The notes under the pieces are model-generated. The model was not told where the DNA came from and searched no databases. It saw nothing but the letters and a program-made list of their open reading frames with translations. Positions 7,918-16,714 of a DNA stretch of 64,000 nt are shown piece after piece. The stretch is from Streptomyces gardneri (GTDB taxonomy: Bacteria; Actinomycetota; Actinomycetes; Streptomycetales; Streptomycetaceae), in the NCBI RefSeq assembly GCF_006539185.1, contig NZ_BJMN01000011.1, positions 62,001 to 126,000 of the forward strand. The letters run 5' to 3'. A program made the translations under genes and the position numbers. Numbering within the stretch: position 1 is the first letter of the stretch; every line of letters begins with the position of its first letter.

Positions 7918-9471
7918 TCAGGCCGCCGGGCCGGCCGCCTCCGCCCGGCCGCTGAGCGCCTCCAGGTCGCTCTTGCGGACCCGGATCACCAGCACCGCCG
8001 TGACCAGCGCGATCAGCACCATCCCGACGGCGGCGGTGAACGCCGAGGCGATGCCCGAGGTCAGCACCTCGTGGCCCCAGGGCGCGGGCAGCTCCCCCGT
8101 CTTCGCGAGCTCCGCCTGCTGCTCGGGCGTCGCGGTCGCGAGGAAGTCGGGTGCCTGCTTCTCGCCCTCCTCGCGGCTCGCGGTGCCGAAGACCGTGACC
8201 AGGATGGACAGGCCGAGCGAACCGCCGACCTGCTGGGTGGCGTTGAGCAGGCCCGACGCGGCGCCCGCCTCGTGCTGGGCCACCCCGGAGACGGCCGTGA
8301 GCGTGAGCGTCACGAAGTTGAGCCCCATGCCGAAGCCGAACAGGACCATCGGGCCGAGGACGGCGCCGGCGTAACTGCTGTCCGAGGTGATGAAGGTCAG
8401 CCAGAAGAGCCCGATCCCGGTGATCGCCGAGCCGCTCACCATGAACGGCTTCGGCCCGAGGACCGGCAGCAGCCGCTGCGCGAGCCCCGCGCCCGTGACG
8501 ATCGCGACGGTCACCGGCAGGAAGGCGAGACCGGACTGGATCGGGCTGTACCCGAGGACGTCCTGGACCCACAGGACGATGAAGAAGAACATGCCGAACA
8601 TGGCGGCCGACAGGCTGAGCATGATGACGTACGTGCCCGAGCGGTTGCGCTCGGCGAACATCCTCAGCGGGGTGATCGGCTCCTTGGCCCTCGACTCCAC
8701 GAGTCCGAAGGCCACGAGGAGGGCCACGGCCGCGACGAACGAGCCGACGGTCAGCGAGTCCTTCCAGCCCTTCTCGGACGCGCTGATGAATCCGTAGACC
8801 AGCGCCGCCATGCCGAGCGTCGACGTCATGGCGCCCGCGATGTCGAAGCGGCCCGGGTGACGCTCGGACTCCGCGATGTAGCGCGGCGCGAGGAAGGCGA
8901 TCAGCAGGCCGATCGGTACGTTGACGAAGAGGACCCAGCGCCAGTCGAGCCACTCGGTGAGCATGCCGCCGGCGAGCAGCCCGATCGCGCCACCACCGGC
9001 GGACACGGCGGCGAACACGCCGAACGCGCGGTTGCGCTCAGGCCCTTCGGGGAACGTCGTGGTGATCAGCGCGAGCGAGGTCGGCGAGGCGATGGCGCCG
9101 CCGACGCCCTGCAGAGCGCGCGCGGCGAGCAGCTGCCAGGGCTCCTGGGCGAAGCCGCCGAGCAGCGAGGCGAAGGTGAAGACGAGGATGCCGGCCATGA
9201 AGACCCGGCGGCGCCCCAGGATGTCTCCCGCGCGTCCGCCGAGGAGCAGCAGCCCGCCGAAGGTGAGCGTGTAGGCGCTGAGCACCCACGAGAGGTCGGT
9301 GGTCGAGAAGGAGAGCGCGTCCTGGATGTGCGGCAGGGCGATGTTCACGATGGTGGCGTCGAGGACGACCATGAGCTGGCAGGCGGCGATGACGGCCAGG
9401 GCGATGCCCGGTCGGCCTCCGGCGCGAGCAGGGCCGTTCTTGGTCTGTGTGTCCACCGGAGAAGTTGTCAC
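7918..9471 (-). CDS. MFS drug efflux transporter, DHA2 (EmrB/QacA) family
   Basis: A 517-residue inner-membrane proton antiporter with about 14 hydrophobic helices, as expected for DHA2. Helix 1 carries ALAVIAACQLMVVLDATIVNIALP, containing the family motif D1 (LDxTIVNVALP); motif A appears as GGRAGDILGRRR after helix 2, and motif C-like glycines as GVGGAIASPTSLALI. It is divergent from a TetR gene, and two perfect operator palindromes lie between the two starts, so export is probably induced when the drug binds the repressor. The substrate cannot be read from sequence. Confidence 0.95.
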   Translation of the reverse strand: MTTSPVDTQTKNGPARAGGRPGIALAVIAACQLMVVLDATIVNIALPHIQDALSFSTTDLSWVLSAYTLTFGGLLLLGGRAGDILGRRRVFMAGILVFTFASLLGGFAQEPWQLLAARALQGVGGAIASPTSLALITTTFPEGPERNRAFGVFAAVSAGGGAIGLLAGGMLTEWLDWRWVLFVNVPIGLLIAFLAPRYIAESERHPGRFDIAGAMTSTLGMAALVYGFISASEKGWKDSLTVGSFVAAVALLVAFGLVESRAKEPITPLRMFAERNRSGTYVIMLSLSAAMFGMFFFIVLWVQDVLGYSPIQSGLAFLPVTVAIVTGAGLAQRLLPVLGPKPFMVSGSAITGIGLFWLTFITSDSSYAGAVLGPMVLFGFGMGLNFVTLTLTAVSGVAQHEAGAASGLLNATQQVGGSLGLSILVTVFGTASREEGEKQAPDFLATATPEQQAELAKTGELPAPWGHEVLTSGIASAFTAAVGMVLIALVTAVLVIRVRKSDLEALSGRAEAAGPAA

Positions 9472-9494
9472 TATGGATCCCCCACGGAAGAATT

Positions 9495-9514
9495 AGTGAA
9501 CGCACCCGTTCACT
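9495..9514. promoter_or_regulatory. TetR-type operator 1
   Basis: Perfect palindrome AGTGAACG-N4-CGTTCACT, centred about 33 bases upstream of the MFS start codon, where bound repressor would block transcription of the efflux gene. Confidence 0.85.
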
Positions 9515-9540
9515 GTTTTCCACGGTAGTGAGTCCCCCTC

Positions 9541-9560
9541 AGTGAACGCAACCGTTCACT
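9541..9560. promoter_or_regulatory. TetR-type operator 2
   Basis: A second copy of the same palindrome, AGTGAACG-N4-CGTTCACT, extended to 9-bp arms by flanking C and G. It lies 45 bases before the TetR start, so the regulator probably also controls itself. The two sites are 46 bases apart centre to centre. Confidence 0.85.
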
Positions 9561-9605
9561 GAGCGCTGCCGGTGCCCGATCTACTTGCTCAACGGAGAGA
9601 TCCTG

Positions 9606-10232
9606 ATGGTTACTTCGCGCTCCACGGCCGCCGCCCGGCCGGAGGGGGTGTCTCTGCGACGCCGTGGCGCCGTGCTGGAACGGGCCATTCTGGAGGCCAC
9701 GCTCGAACAGTTGGGCAGCGTCGGCTGGAACGGCCTGACGATGGAGGGTGTCGCGGTCGGCGCGCAGACCGGCAAAGCCGCGGTGTACCGGCGCTGGCCG
9801 TCGAAGGAAGACCTCGTCGCGGACGCCCTCCAGGCCGGGCTGCCGACGCTCGACGAGGCGCCGGACCTCGGGAGTGTCCGCGAGGACCTGTACGCGCTCT
9901 GTCTCCGGGTCCGGGACGTGATGTTCTCCAAGCCCGGCCACGCCCTGCGCGCGGTCCTTCACGAATGCGACGTGGAGTCCGCGCAGAGGTTCCATGATCT
10001 GATCGTCGCGGGGGTGACCGAACCCTCCACTCGGCTCTTCAAGGACGTGCTGCGGCGCGGAATCGAGCGCGGTGACGTGCGGGCCGACGCGATCGACGGC
10101 CTGGTGCTCGACGTGATCCCCGCCCTGATGATGTACCGCTCCAAGGTGTGCGGGAGCGAATGGCCGGACGACGAGATCGCCGACATGATCGACCGGGTCA
10201 TGGTGCCGCTGCTCCGGGTCGGGGAGACCTGA
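9606..10232 (+). CDS. TetR/AcrR-family repressor of the adjacent efflux gene
   Basis: A 208-residue one-component regulator. The N-terminal helix-turn-helix spans about residues 25-65: [39 protein letters not shown], split here as helix 1 ([11 protein letters not shown]), helix 2 (TMEGVAV) and recognition helix (GKAAVYRRW). The rest is the ligand-binding helical domain. The ATG at 9606 has GGAGAG 7 bases upstream; the TTG at 9585 lacks one. Divergent orientation and paired operators make it the likely local regulator of the MFS exporter and of itself. Confidence 0.93.
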   Translation: MVTSRSTAAARPEGVSLRRRGAVLERAILEATLEQLGSVGWNGLTMEGVAVGAQTGKAAVYRRWPSKEDLVADALQAGLPTLDEAPDLGSVREDLYALCLRVRDVMFSKPGHALRAVLHECDVESAQRFHDLIVAGVTEPSTRLFKDVLRRGIERGDVRADAIDGLVLDVIPALMMYRSKVCGSEWPDDEIADMIDRVMVPLLRVGET

Positions 10233-10268
10233 GGGGAATCCGGGTATCGCGGGCGGCACCGGGCGGCG

Positions 10269-10274
10269 TAACCT
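10269..10274 (+). promoter_or_regulatory. Possible -10 box TAACCT for rnhB
   Basis: TAACCT sits 10 bases before the rnhB ATG, which has no ribosome site, suggesting a leaderless or nearly leaderless mRNA. The spacing is less convincing than at the other sites. Confidence 0.4.
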
Positions 10275-10284
10275 GGCTGGCGCC

Positions 10285-10995
10285 ATGCCGTACGAACCTC
10301 CCACCCACACTGTCGAGCGATCGCTCCGAGCGACCACCGGCGCCAGGATCGTCGCCGGAGTCGACGAGGTCGGACGCGGGGCGTGGGCCGGTCCTGTCAC
10401 GGTGTGCGCGGCCGTCACAGGACTGCGCCGCCCGCCCGCCGGACTCACCGACTCCAAGCTGCTCACCCCCAAGCGCCGTACGGCGCTGGCCGCGGAGCTG
10501 GAGCAGTGGGTCACGGCGTACGCGCTCGGCGACGCGTCCTCGCAGGAGATCGACGAACTCGGGATGACCGCGGCGCTCCGGCTCGCCGCGGTCCGGGCCC
10601 TCGAAGGGCTTCCCGTCCGGCCGGACGCCGTGATCCTCGACGGCAAGCACGACTACCTCGGCAGCCCCTGGCAGGTCCGTACGGTGATCAAGGGCGACCA
10701 GTCCTGTGTCGCCGTGGCCGCCGCCTCCGTCATCGCCAAGGTCCGGCGGGACACCGTCATGGCGGAGCTCGAGGCCGAGACCGAGGGCTGTGCGGCGTTC
10801 GGCTTCGCGGCGAACGCGGGCTACCCTTCGCCGGTCCACAAGGCCGCGCTGGAGGAGCTGGGGCCCACCCCGTACCACCGTCTCTCCTGGTCGTACCTGG
10901 ACGCGTTGCCCCGGTGGCGCCACCTCAAGAAGGTCCGCCTCTCCGCGGAGGCGGCCGCGCTGGAAAGCGGGGGCCAACTCGGCTTCGACTTCTGA
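10285..10995 (+). CDS. rnhB: Ribonuclease HII
   Basis: Cytosolic endonuclease that cuts RNA in RNA-DNA hybrids and starts removal of single ribonucleotides left in DNA. It is 236 residues long. The active-site carboxylates are in [14 protein letters not shown] (Asp and Glu near residues 27-28), in [11 protein letters not shown] (Asp near 116) and in the downstream [11 protein letters not shown] (Asp). The GRG and the SVIAKVRRD motifs mark type HII rather than HIII. It lies just before a gene of unknown function whose start has no ribosome site. Confidence 0.97.
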   Translation: MPYEPPTHTVERSLRATTGARIVAGVDEVGRGAWAGPVTVCAAVTGLRRPPAGLTDSKLLTPKRRTALAAELEQWVTAYALGDASSQEIDELGMTAALRLAAVRALEGLPVRPDAVILDGKHDYLGSPWQVRTVIKGDQSCVAVAAASVIAKVRRDTVMAELEAETEGCAAFGFAANAGYPSPVHKAALEELGPTPYHRLSWSYLDALPRWRHLKKVRLSAEAAALESGGQLGFDF

Positions 10996-11039
10996 ACTTC
11001 CGGTTGCCGAGCCCTTCTCCAAGGCCGCCCGAGCAGCCG

Positions 11040-11057
11040 GGGCGCACCTGTGCGCCC
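11040..11057 (+). terminator. Small hairpin after rnhB
   Basis: GGGCGCAC and GTGCGCCC are complementary, giving a short tight hairpin between rnhB and the next gene. It has no T run and may be only an attenuating or incidental structure. Confidence 0.35.
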
Positions 11058-11101
11058 ACCCGCCGATGCCTGGCGCAGCGGCGTTTGATAGACATCCACC
11101 C

Positions 11102-11731
11102 ATGCCTCTCACCCCCGAGGAGCCTCAGATTCACGAGAGCGCCCAGGGTCCCCGCGCCACCGCGGCCGCCGGCCGTCCCGCGTCGACCCCTCGTCCCGTC
11201 CCCGGCCCGCGTTCCGCGGCCTCTCCGCGACCCGGACGTCCGGTCCCCGGCCCGGCCAAGCCCGCGCCGCCGGCCCCGCGCCCGCAGCCCGGTGCCGGGC
11301 AGTCCCCGGCCACCGGCCCGGAGAATCGTTCCGACCAGCGGTCCACCCCGCAGCTCCAGGTCATCCCGGCCCCGGCCGACGGTGCGCTGGACGCCGCCGA
11401 GGAGGCCCTGGACCTGCTCCTGGAGAGCGGCCGGGCGCCCGGCGAGGTCCTGGTCCTGACCACCGGCGACCAGCACCCGTGGACGGCTCACGAGCTGTCC
11501 TTCGGCGAGGCCGCCTACTGGGCCCAGCAGGACACCGGCGACGACGTGTTCTTCGCGGACGCGGCCGCCGTCGAGCGGGCCGCCGTCCGGCCTGTGGTGA
11601 TCGTCGCCGTCAACGGCGGCGACGAGACCGCTGCCCGGGCCCTGCCGCTGGCGATGGCCCGCGCGGGCGTGCTGCTGATCGTCTGCGGCGATCCGGAGCG
11701 GGTCGCGGCGCTCGTCGGCGCCGGCGTCTGA
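11102..11731 (+). CDS. Hypothetical protein with Pro/Ala-rich N-terminus
   Basis: A 209-residue protein I do not recognise. Residues 1-80 are a disordered Pro/Ala/Arg-rich leader. Residues 85-209 look folded: a helix (LDAAEEALDLLLESG), strands (EVLVLTTGD, PVVIVAVNG, GVLLIVCGD) and a closing VAALVGAGV, an alternating alpha/beta pattern like a small Rossmann-type or nucleotide-handling fold, but without a P-loop or catalytic signature. There is no ribosome site before the ATG; GATAGACAT just upstream could act as a -10 for a leaderless message. It follows rnhB and is conserved there in Streptomyces as far as I recall. Confidence 0.65.
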   Translation: MPLTPEEPQIHESAQGPRATAAAGRPASTPRPVPGPRSAASPRPGRPVPGPAKPAPPAPRPQPGAGQSPATGPENRSDQRSTPQLQVIPAPADGALDAAEEALDLLLESGRAPGEVLVLTTGDQHPWTAHELSFGEAAYWAQQDTGDDVFFADAAAVERAAVRPVVIVAVNGGDETAARALPLAMARAGVLLIVCGDPERVAALVGAGV

Positions 11732-11768
11732 CCGGACCGCACTGCTCCGCATGCTGACCGACCATCTC

Positions 11769-11799
11769 TCCCACCGGACCGAAGCCCGGCCCGGTGGGA
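11769..11799. terminator. Terminator between convergent genes
   Basis: TCCCACCGG (11769-11777) pairs with CCGGTGGGA (11791-11799) around a 13-base loop, between the hypothetical gene ending at 11731 and the opposing one ending at 11870. Confidence 0.65.
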
Positions 11800-11804
11800 A
11801 GGGT

Positions 11805-11862
11805 GATCGTCGGGAAGGGTGACCGGCGGGAGCGATCGTCGGGAAGGGCGATCGGCGGGAAG
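11805..11862. repeat. 29-bp direct tandem repeat, two copies
   Basis: Bases 11805-11833 and 11834-11862 are near-identical 29-bp units beginning GATCGTCGGGAAGGG; they differ at only a few positions. They fill the gap between two converging genes. No function is evident. Confidence 0.7.
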
Positions 11863-11869
11863 CCGACCG

Positions 11870-12499
11870 TCAGCGGGCGGCGACGCGGCGCAGCGGTTCG
11901 GACGCGCCGCTCGCCGTTCTCGGCGTGAGGTGGCCCAGCTCGGCCGTGTCACTCCCGAGCGGGACCGGGTGCGAGTCGGAGCTCGGCCGTCGGCCTCCCC
12001 GACCCTCGCCGAGCACCTGCCAGCCCCCGTGCGTCAGCGTGATGTACGCCCCGCAGCGGAGCCCGTGCAGAGTGCAGGCGTCCCGGAGCCCCCACATCCA
12101 GGCTCCGTCCTCCTCCGTCCAGCGCTCGTCGCCCTCGCGGCAGTACAGCAGCACTGCGGTCCGCACCGGGGCACGGCGCCGGAGGTCATGCGGAATGACA
12201 CGTCGCAGGTGCGCGAGGAGCGCGTTGCGGAACTCCCAGCCGTCCGCGGGCATCGCGCGGCGGACGAACGAGGCGCTGGCGGTGAGCCGCTCCTCGTGGT
12301 CCAGGACCGCCACGATCGCCGTCGAGGGCGTGGGCGTGTGGCGTGAGTGCAGGCCGCTGACGACCTCGCGCGGATTGCCGAGCAGCGGGATTCCCGCCGC
12401 GGCCCACTCGGCCGGTTCGAGCGTCCGTGAGAGGCGGCTGGCGGACCCCGTCGACGAAGTGGTCGAGGCGGCTGTGGACGGAGCGAATCCGAGGGTCAC
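11870..12499 (-). CDS. Conserved Streptomyces protein of unknown function
   Basis: A 209-residue soluble protein. I do not recognise a characterised family. The centre has alternating strands and helices (TAIVAVLDHEERL, ALLAHLRRVIPHDL, RTAVLLYCREGDERW, AYITLTHGGW) and two cysteines; the last 30 residues are low complexity. The GTG at 12499 has AGGGAGG a few bases upstream; longer starts lack one. It is divergent from recQ, separated by a 376-base gap, and convergent with the preceding gene. Confidence 0.65.
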   Translation of the reverse strand: MTLGFAPSTAASTTSSTGSASRLSRTLEPAEWAAAGIPLLGNPREVVSGLHSRHTPTPSTAIVAVLDHEERLTASASFVRRAMPADGWEFRNALLAHLRRVIPHDLRRRAPVRTAVLLYCREGDERWTEEDGAWMWGLRDACTLHGLRCGAYITLTHGGWQVLGEGRGGRRPSSDSHPVPLGSDTAELGHLTPRTASGASEPLRRVAAR

Positions 12500-12875
12500 G
12501 GTCCTCCCTTCGGATACGCGCCCGCGCGGCGGGCAAAGTCGGGTGAGGGCGCACCACGGCACGGTCCTTCAGGGCCGCTGACGGGCCGTGCGGGGCGGTT
12601 TCCCAATTCTGGCGTGGCCCGTGCGCGAGCGGCAATGAGCAATTGAGGTCACTGACGGGAATGCGGCGGTATGCCTTTCATATCCCTGCCCAGTTGCCCA
12701 TTGTTCACTCCCCGTTTCCCCTCCTGTTTCACCCCGAGGGCGCGAGCCCCAGCGGAAACATTCGTTCCGCCTCAGGCTGACCCCGACCGCTCGCGCGGCG
12801 GTCGAGCGGCGTGCGAGCACTGCGTCACGCTGAGTGAGTTGGGCGATTGTCCGTGCCATCGGGTTGCATGGGGTC
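12500..12875. other. 376-base gap between divergent unknown gene and recQ
   Basis: The middle (about 12640-12740) is unusually AT-rich for this genome and must hold the promoters of both divergent genes. I cannot choose convincing -35/-10 pairs. An ORF at 12671-12922 has poor codon bias and overlaps recQ, so I do not call it. TTGCAT lies 6 bases before the recQ ATG and could be a weak leaderless -10. Confidence 0.5.
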
Positions 12876-15035
12876 ATGGACAACCAGGAGCTCCGTGCCG
12901 AAGCCGATGCCATCCTCGCTGAGCTCGTCGGTGCGCCGGGGGGTTCGGCGCGGCTGCGGGAAGACCAGTGGCAGGCGGTGGCGGCCCTGGTGGAGGAGCG
13001 CCGGCGGGCCCTGGTGGTGCAGCGGACCGGCTGGGGCAAGTCGGCCGTGTACTTCGTCGCCACGGCTCTCCTGAGGCGCCGGGGCTCCGGCCCCACGGTG
13101 ATCATCTCGCCGCTGCTCGCCCTGATGCGCAACCAGGTCGAGTCGGCCGCGCGGGCCGGTATCCAGGCGCGCACGATCAACTCGGCCAACCCGGAGGAGT
13201 GGAACACCATCTACGACGAGGTGGAGCGCGGCGAGACCGACGTTCTGCTCGTCAGCCCGGAGCGCCTCAACTCCGTGGACTTCCGGGAGCAGGTGCTGCC
13301 CAAGCTCGCGGCCACGACCGGTCTCCTCGTGGTCGACGAGGCGCACTGCATCTCGGACTGGGGGCACGACTTCCGGCCGGATTACCGGCGGCTGCGCGCG
13401 ATGCTCGCCGAACTCGCCCCCGGAGTGCCGGTACTGGCCACCACCGCGACGGCCAACGCACGCGTGACCGCGGACGTGGCCGAGCAGCTGGGCACCGGGG
13501 CCGGCGAGGCCCTCGTGCTGCGCGGACCGCTGGAGCGGGAGAGCCTGCGCCTGGGCGTGGTCCGGCTCCCGGACGCCGCACACCGCCTGGCCTGGCTCGC
13601 CGAGCACCTGGACGAGCTGCAGGGGTCGGGGATCATCTACGCCCTCACCGTGGCCGCCGCCGAGGAGGCGACCGCCTTCCTGCGGCAGCGCGGGTTCACG
13701 GTGGCCTCCTACACGGGGCGGACGGAGAACGCCGACCGGCTGCAGGCCGAGGTCGACCTGCAGGAGAACCGGGTCAAGGCCCTGGTCGCGACCTCGGCGC
13801 TGGGCATGGGCTTCGACAAGCCCGACCTCGGCTTCGTGGTGCACCTGGGGTCGCCCTCGTCCCCCATCGCCTACTACCAGCAGGTCGGTCGTGCGGGACG
13901 TGGCGTCGAGCACGCCGACGTCCTCCTGCTGCCGGGCAAGGAGGACGAGGCCATCTGGCGCTACTTCGCCGATACGGCCTTCCCGCCCGAGACCCAGGTC
14001 CGGCAGACCCTCACGGCCCTCGCCGACGCGGGACGGCCGCTGTCCGTACCGGCTCTGGAGGCGGCGGTCGATCTTCGCCGCACCCGGCTGGAGACCATGC
14101 TGAAGGTCCTCGACGTGGACGGGGCCGTCAAGCGGGTGAAGGGCGGCTGGACCTCCACCGGCCAGGAGTGGACCTACGACTCCGAGCGCTACGCGTGGGT
14201 GGCGCGGCAGCGGGCGGCCGAGCAGCAGGCCATGCGCGACTACGTGAGCACCTCCGGGTGCCGGATGGAGTTCCTGCGCCGGCAGCTGGACGACGAAGGG
14301 GCCGTCCCGTGCGGCCGCTGCGACAACTGCGCGGGGCCCTGGGCGGATTCCTCCGTCTCCTCGGAGACTCTGACCGGAGCGACGAAGGAGCTGGACCGCC
14401 CGGGCGTGGAGGTCGAACCGCGCCGGATGTGGCCGACGGGAATGCCCGCGCTGGGCGTCAACCTCAAGGGACGCATCCCCGCCGGAGAGCAGTGCTCCAC
14501 CGGCCGCGCCCTGGGGCGGCTCTCGGACATCGGCTGGGGCAACCGGCTGCGCCCGCTGCTCGCCGACAACACTCCCGACGGTCAGGTCCCCGACGACGTC
14601 CTGAAGGCCGCGGTGGCCGTCCTCGCCGACTGGGCGCGGTCCCCGGGCGGCTGGGCGCCGAACGTCCCGGACGCGTCCGCCCGGCCGGTGGGCGTCGTCG
14701 CCCTGCCGTCCCGGACCCGTCCGCTGCTGGTCGGCTCCCTGGCCCAGGGGATCGCCACCGTCGGCCGCCTCCCCTTCCTGGGCACCCTGGGCTACACCGG
14801 GCCGGACGGAGCCCACGCGGCACGCCGCAGCAACTCCGCCCAGCGCCTCCGGGCGCTCTCCGGCGCCCTGACCGTCCCCGAGGACCTGGCGGGCGCGCTG
14901 GCCGCGAATCCAGGGCCCGTCCTGCTCGTGGACGACAGCACCGACTCCGGCTGGACCCTCGCGGTCGCCGCCCGCCTGCTCCGCCAGGCCGGTGCCGAAC
15001 AGGTCCTCCCGCTGGTCCTCGCCGCCGCGGGCTGA
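12876..15035 (+). CDS. recQ: RecQ-family ATP-dependent DNA helicase with C-terminal phosphoribosyltransferase-like domain
   Basis: A 719-residue 3'-5' helicase acting in recombination and repair. Motif I is degenerate but usable, TGWGKS at 51-56; the DEAH box is DEAHCISDWGHDF from 154; motif VI is QQVGRAGRG. A zinc-binding block with C...CGRCDNC follows near 465-490. Instead of a standard HRDC domain the last about 170 residues carry ALPSRTRP and VLLVDDSTDSGWT, which resembles the PRPP-binding loop of type I phosphoribosyltransferases. The ATG at 12876 is preferred to an upstream GTG at 12834. Downstream is a DUF4192 gene. Confidence 0.93.
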   Translation: MDNQELRAEADAILAELVGAPGGSARLREDQWQAVAALVEERRRALVVQRTGWGKSAVYFVATALLRRRGSGPTVIISPLLALMRNQVESAARAGIQARTINSANPEEWNTIYDEVERGETDVLLVSPERLNSVDFREQVLPKLAATTGLLVVDEAHCISDWGHDFRPDYRRLRAMLAELAPGVPVLATTATANARVTADVAEQLGTGAGEALVLRGPLERESLRLGVVRLPDAAHRLAWLAEHLDELQGSGIIYALTVAAAEEATAFLRQRGFTVASYTGRTENADRLQAEVDLQENRVKALVATSALGMGFDKPDLGFVVHLGSPSSPIAYYQQVGRAGRGVEHADVLLLPGKEDEAIWRYFADTAFPPETQVRQTLTALADAGRPLSVPALEAAVDLRRTRLETMLKVLDVDGAVKRVKGGWTSTGQEWTYDSERYAWVARQRAAEQQAMRDYVSTSGCRMEFLRRQLDDEGAVPCGRCDNCAGPWADSSVSSETLTGATKELDRPGVEVEPRRMWPTGMPALGVNLKGRIPAGEQCSTGRALGRLSDIGWGNRLRPLLADNTPDGQVPDDVLKAAVAVLADWARSPGGWAPNVPDASARPVGVVALPSRTRPLLVGSLAQGIATVGRLPFLGTLGYTGPDGAHAARRSNSAQRLRALSGALTVPEDLAGALAANPGPVLLVDDSTDSGWTLAVAARLLRQAGAEQVLPLVLAAAG

Positions 15036-15225
15036 GCGCCTCACGCGCTGTCAGGCGCGTCGTCTCCCCCTCCGTCTCACACACCGTCAAACAGTCACGA
15101 GGATAGGGGTTTCGGAGCGTTCGCGCCGTCGGCCCTGTGGACAACTCCACGGGGCCGACGGTTCCGGTTTCGGGAGTTATCCACAGGGGTTTCGCGATTC
15201 GGGAGATCACGAGACCGTCGTGACC

Positions 15226-16599
15226 ATGAACGCGAATCACCACGAATCCAGCGGACCTTCCCGTAGCCAGCGGATCACCCTGCGCAGCCCGGCGGAACTG
15301 GCCGACGCCCTGCCCTACATGCTGGGCTTCCATCCCACCGACTCCGTCGTCCTGGTCGGACTCCACGGCGAGCACGGCCGCTTCGGCGGTCGGGTCAGGC
15401 TCGGCATCCCGCGCTCACCCCGCGAATGGGCGTCCACGGCGGACCACCTCGCCGAGTGTCTCGTCGAGAGCGGCGACCGGAACGGCGACCGACCTGACGG
15501 GATCGTCGTCTTCCTGTGCCAGGACCCGGAGCCCGGCGAGGCCGCCGGCAGGGTCATGGAGCGGCTGCGTCCCTTCGCGCAGCGGCTGCGGACCGCCTGC
15601 GGCGCCCTCGACATCCCCGTCTACGAAGTCCTCTGCATCTCCGACGGGTTGTACTTCTCCTACTGCTGCCCCAACGACCGGTGCTGCCCGCCCGGAGGGA
15701 CGCCCATGGGGCTCGTCGGCACCTCGGTGGCAGCGGCTACCGCCGCCTACGCCGGAGTCCAGGTGCGCGGCTCGCTGCGGGACATGGAGGCCCGGCTCAA
15801 GCCGCAGGGGGCGCCCGGGGACGAATCTCAGCGCGCCGCCCTCGACGCGGCCGCCGCCTCGATCGTGCCCAGGATCCTCGAAGGCCCGCCCGGCCGGGGA
15901 CGGGAGGAGGTGCGCGAGGCGACGCTGCGCACCGCCCGCGAGATCCTCCGCCGGTTCGCCGTCCCGGAGGCCCGCACACAGCCTTCCGGCGGGGTCGCGG
16001 CGGCCGACGCGGCCGACGACGCCCTGATCGGTACGGAGGAGGCCGCCGCGCTCATCCTGGGCCTCCAGGACCGGGCCACACGGGACCGCGCCGCCGAATG
16101 GATGGAGGGCTGGGAGGGCACCGCCGCTCTGCGGCTCTGGCGCGTCCTGTCCCGCCGCTGCGTCACCCCCTACCAGGAGCACGCCGCCGCGCCGCTCACC
16201 CTCGCGGGCTGGACGGCCTGGTCCACGGGCGACGAGCCGACCGCCCGGGTCGCCCTCGGACTCGCCCTCGAGGCCGACCCCGAGTACGTCTTCGCCCGAC
16301 TGCTGCACCAGGCCTGCAACGAGGGACTCGACCCCGAGTCGCTGCGCTCCTGCCTGCGGAGCGAGCGAGACTCCCGCGGCGCGGCGGAGCAGGCCACGTC
16401 AGCGTCCACGCGGCGGGTCGCGACCCGGACCGCCGCCCGCGCCCAGAGCGCCCGGCACAGCCTCAGGAAGCCCGGACGGCAGACCGGCGGAGAGCGCCGG
16501 GCACCCGCCGGCGTCCGGCCGAGCGGCCCGGCCGCGAGCAGGCCGAGGAGCGCGGCCCCGCGCCCCGGCGGGCAGCGCGGCAGCAGGAGCGGGCGATGA
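15226..16599 (+). CDS. DUF4192 domain protein
   Basis: A 457-residue actinobacterial protein of unknown biochemistry. The DUF4192 signature is at the start: ITLRSPAELADALPYMLGFHPTDSVVLVGL, which I split as a substrate-like ADALPYMLGFHP motif and a following strand. The body (to about 380) is helical; the last 80 residues are Arg/Ala/Pro-rich and likely disordered. A GTG 6 bases upstream (15220) is an alternative start. It follows recQ by about 190 bases and abuts the debranching-like gene, a linkage that seems conserved. Confidence 0.88.
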   Translation: MNANHHESSGPSRSQRITLRSPAELADALPYMLGFHPTDSVVLVGLHGEHGRFGGRVRLGIPRSPREWASTADHLAECLVESGDRNGDRPDGIVVFLCQDPEPGEAAGRVMERLRPFAQRLRTACGALDIPVYEVLCISDGLYFSYCCPNDRCCPPGGTPMGLVGTSVAAATAAYAGVQVRGSLRDMEARLKPQGAPGDESQRAALDAAAASIVPRILEGPPGRGREEVREATLRTAREILRRFAVPEARTQPSGGVAAADAADDALIGTEEAAALILGLQDRATRDRAAEWMEGWEGTAALRLWRVLSRRCVTPYQEHAAAPLTLAGWTAWSTGDEPTARVALGLALEADPEYVFARLLHQACNEGLDPESLRSCLRSERDSRGAAEQATSASTRRVATRTAARAQSARHSLRKPGRQTGGERRAPAGVRPSGPAASRPRSAAPRPGGQRGSRSGR

Positions 16600-16714
16600 C
16601 GACCGTGACCCGGCCGCCCGCGCGCGCGTTCACCACTCTGGCGGAGTCGGACGCACTGTCCCGCCGACGCCCCGCCGGCCGCCCGGACCGCACAGAGAGC
16701 ACCCCACACCCGCC

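Noticed and set aside
12671..12922. An 83-residue ORF in the gap before recQ
   Set aside because: It overlaps the recQ start out of frame, has no ribosome site and shows no codon bias or motif.
16596..16714. ATG overlapping the DUF4192 stop as ATGA, suggesting a start for the debranching-like gene
   Set aside because: This frame is not the debranching frame and continues as Arg/Pro-rich noise; a frameshift is not needed since homology begins after 16715.
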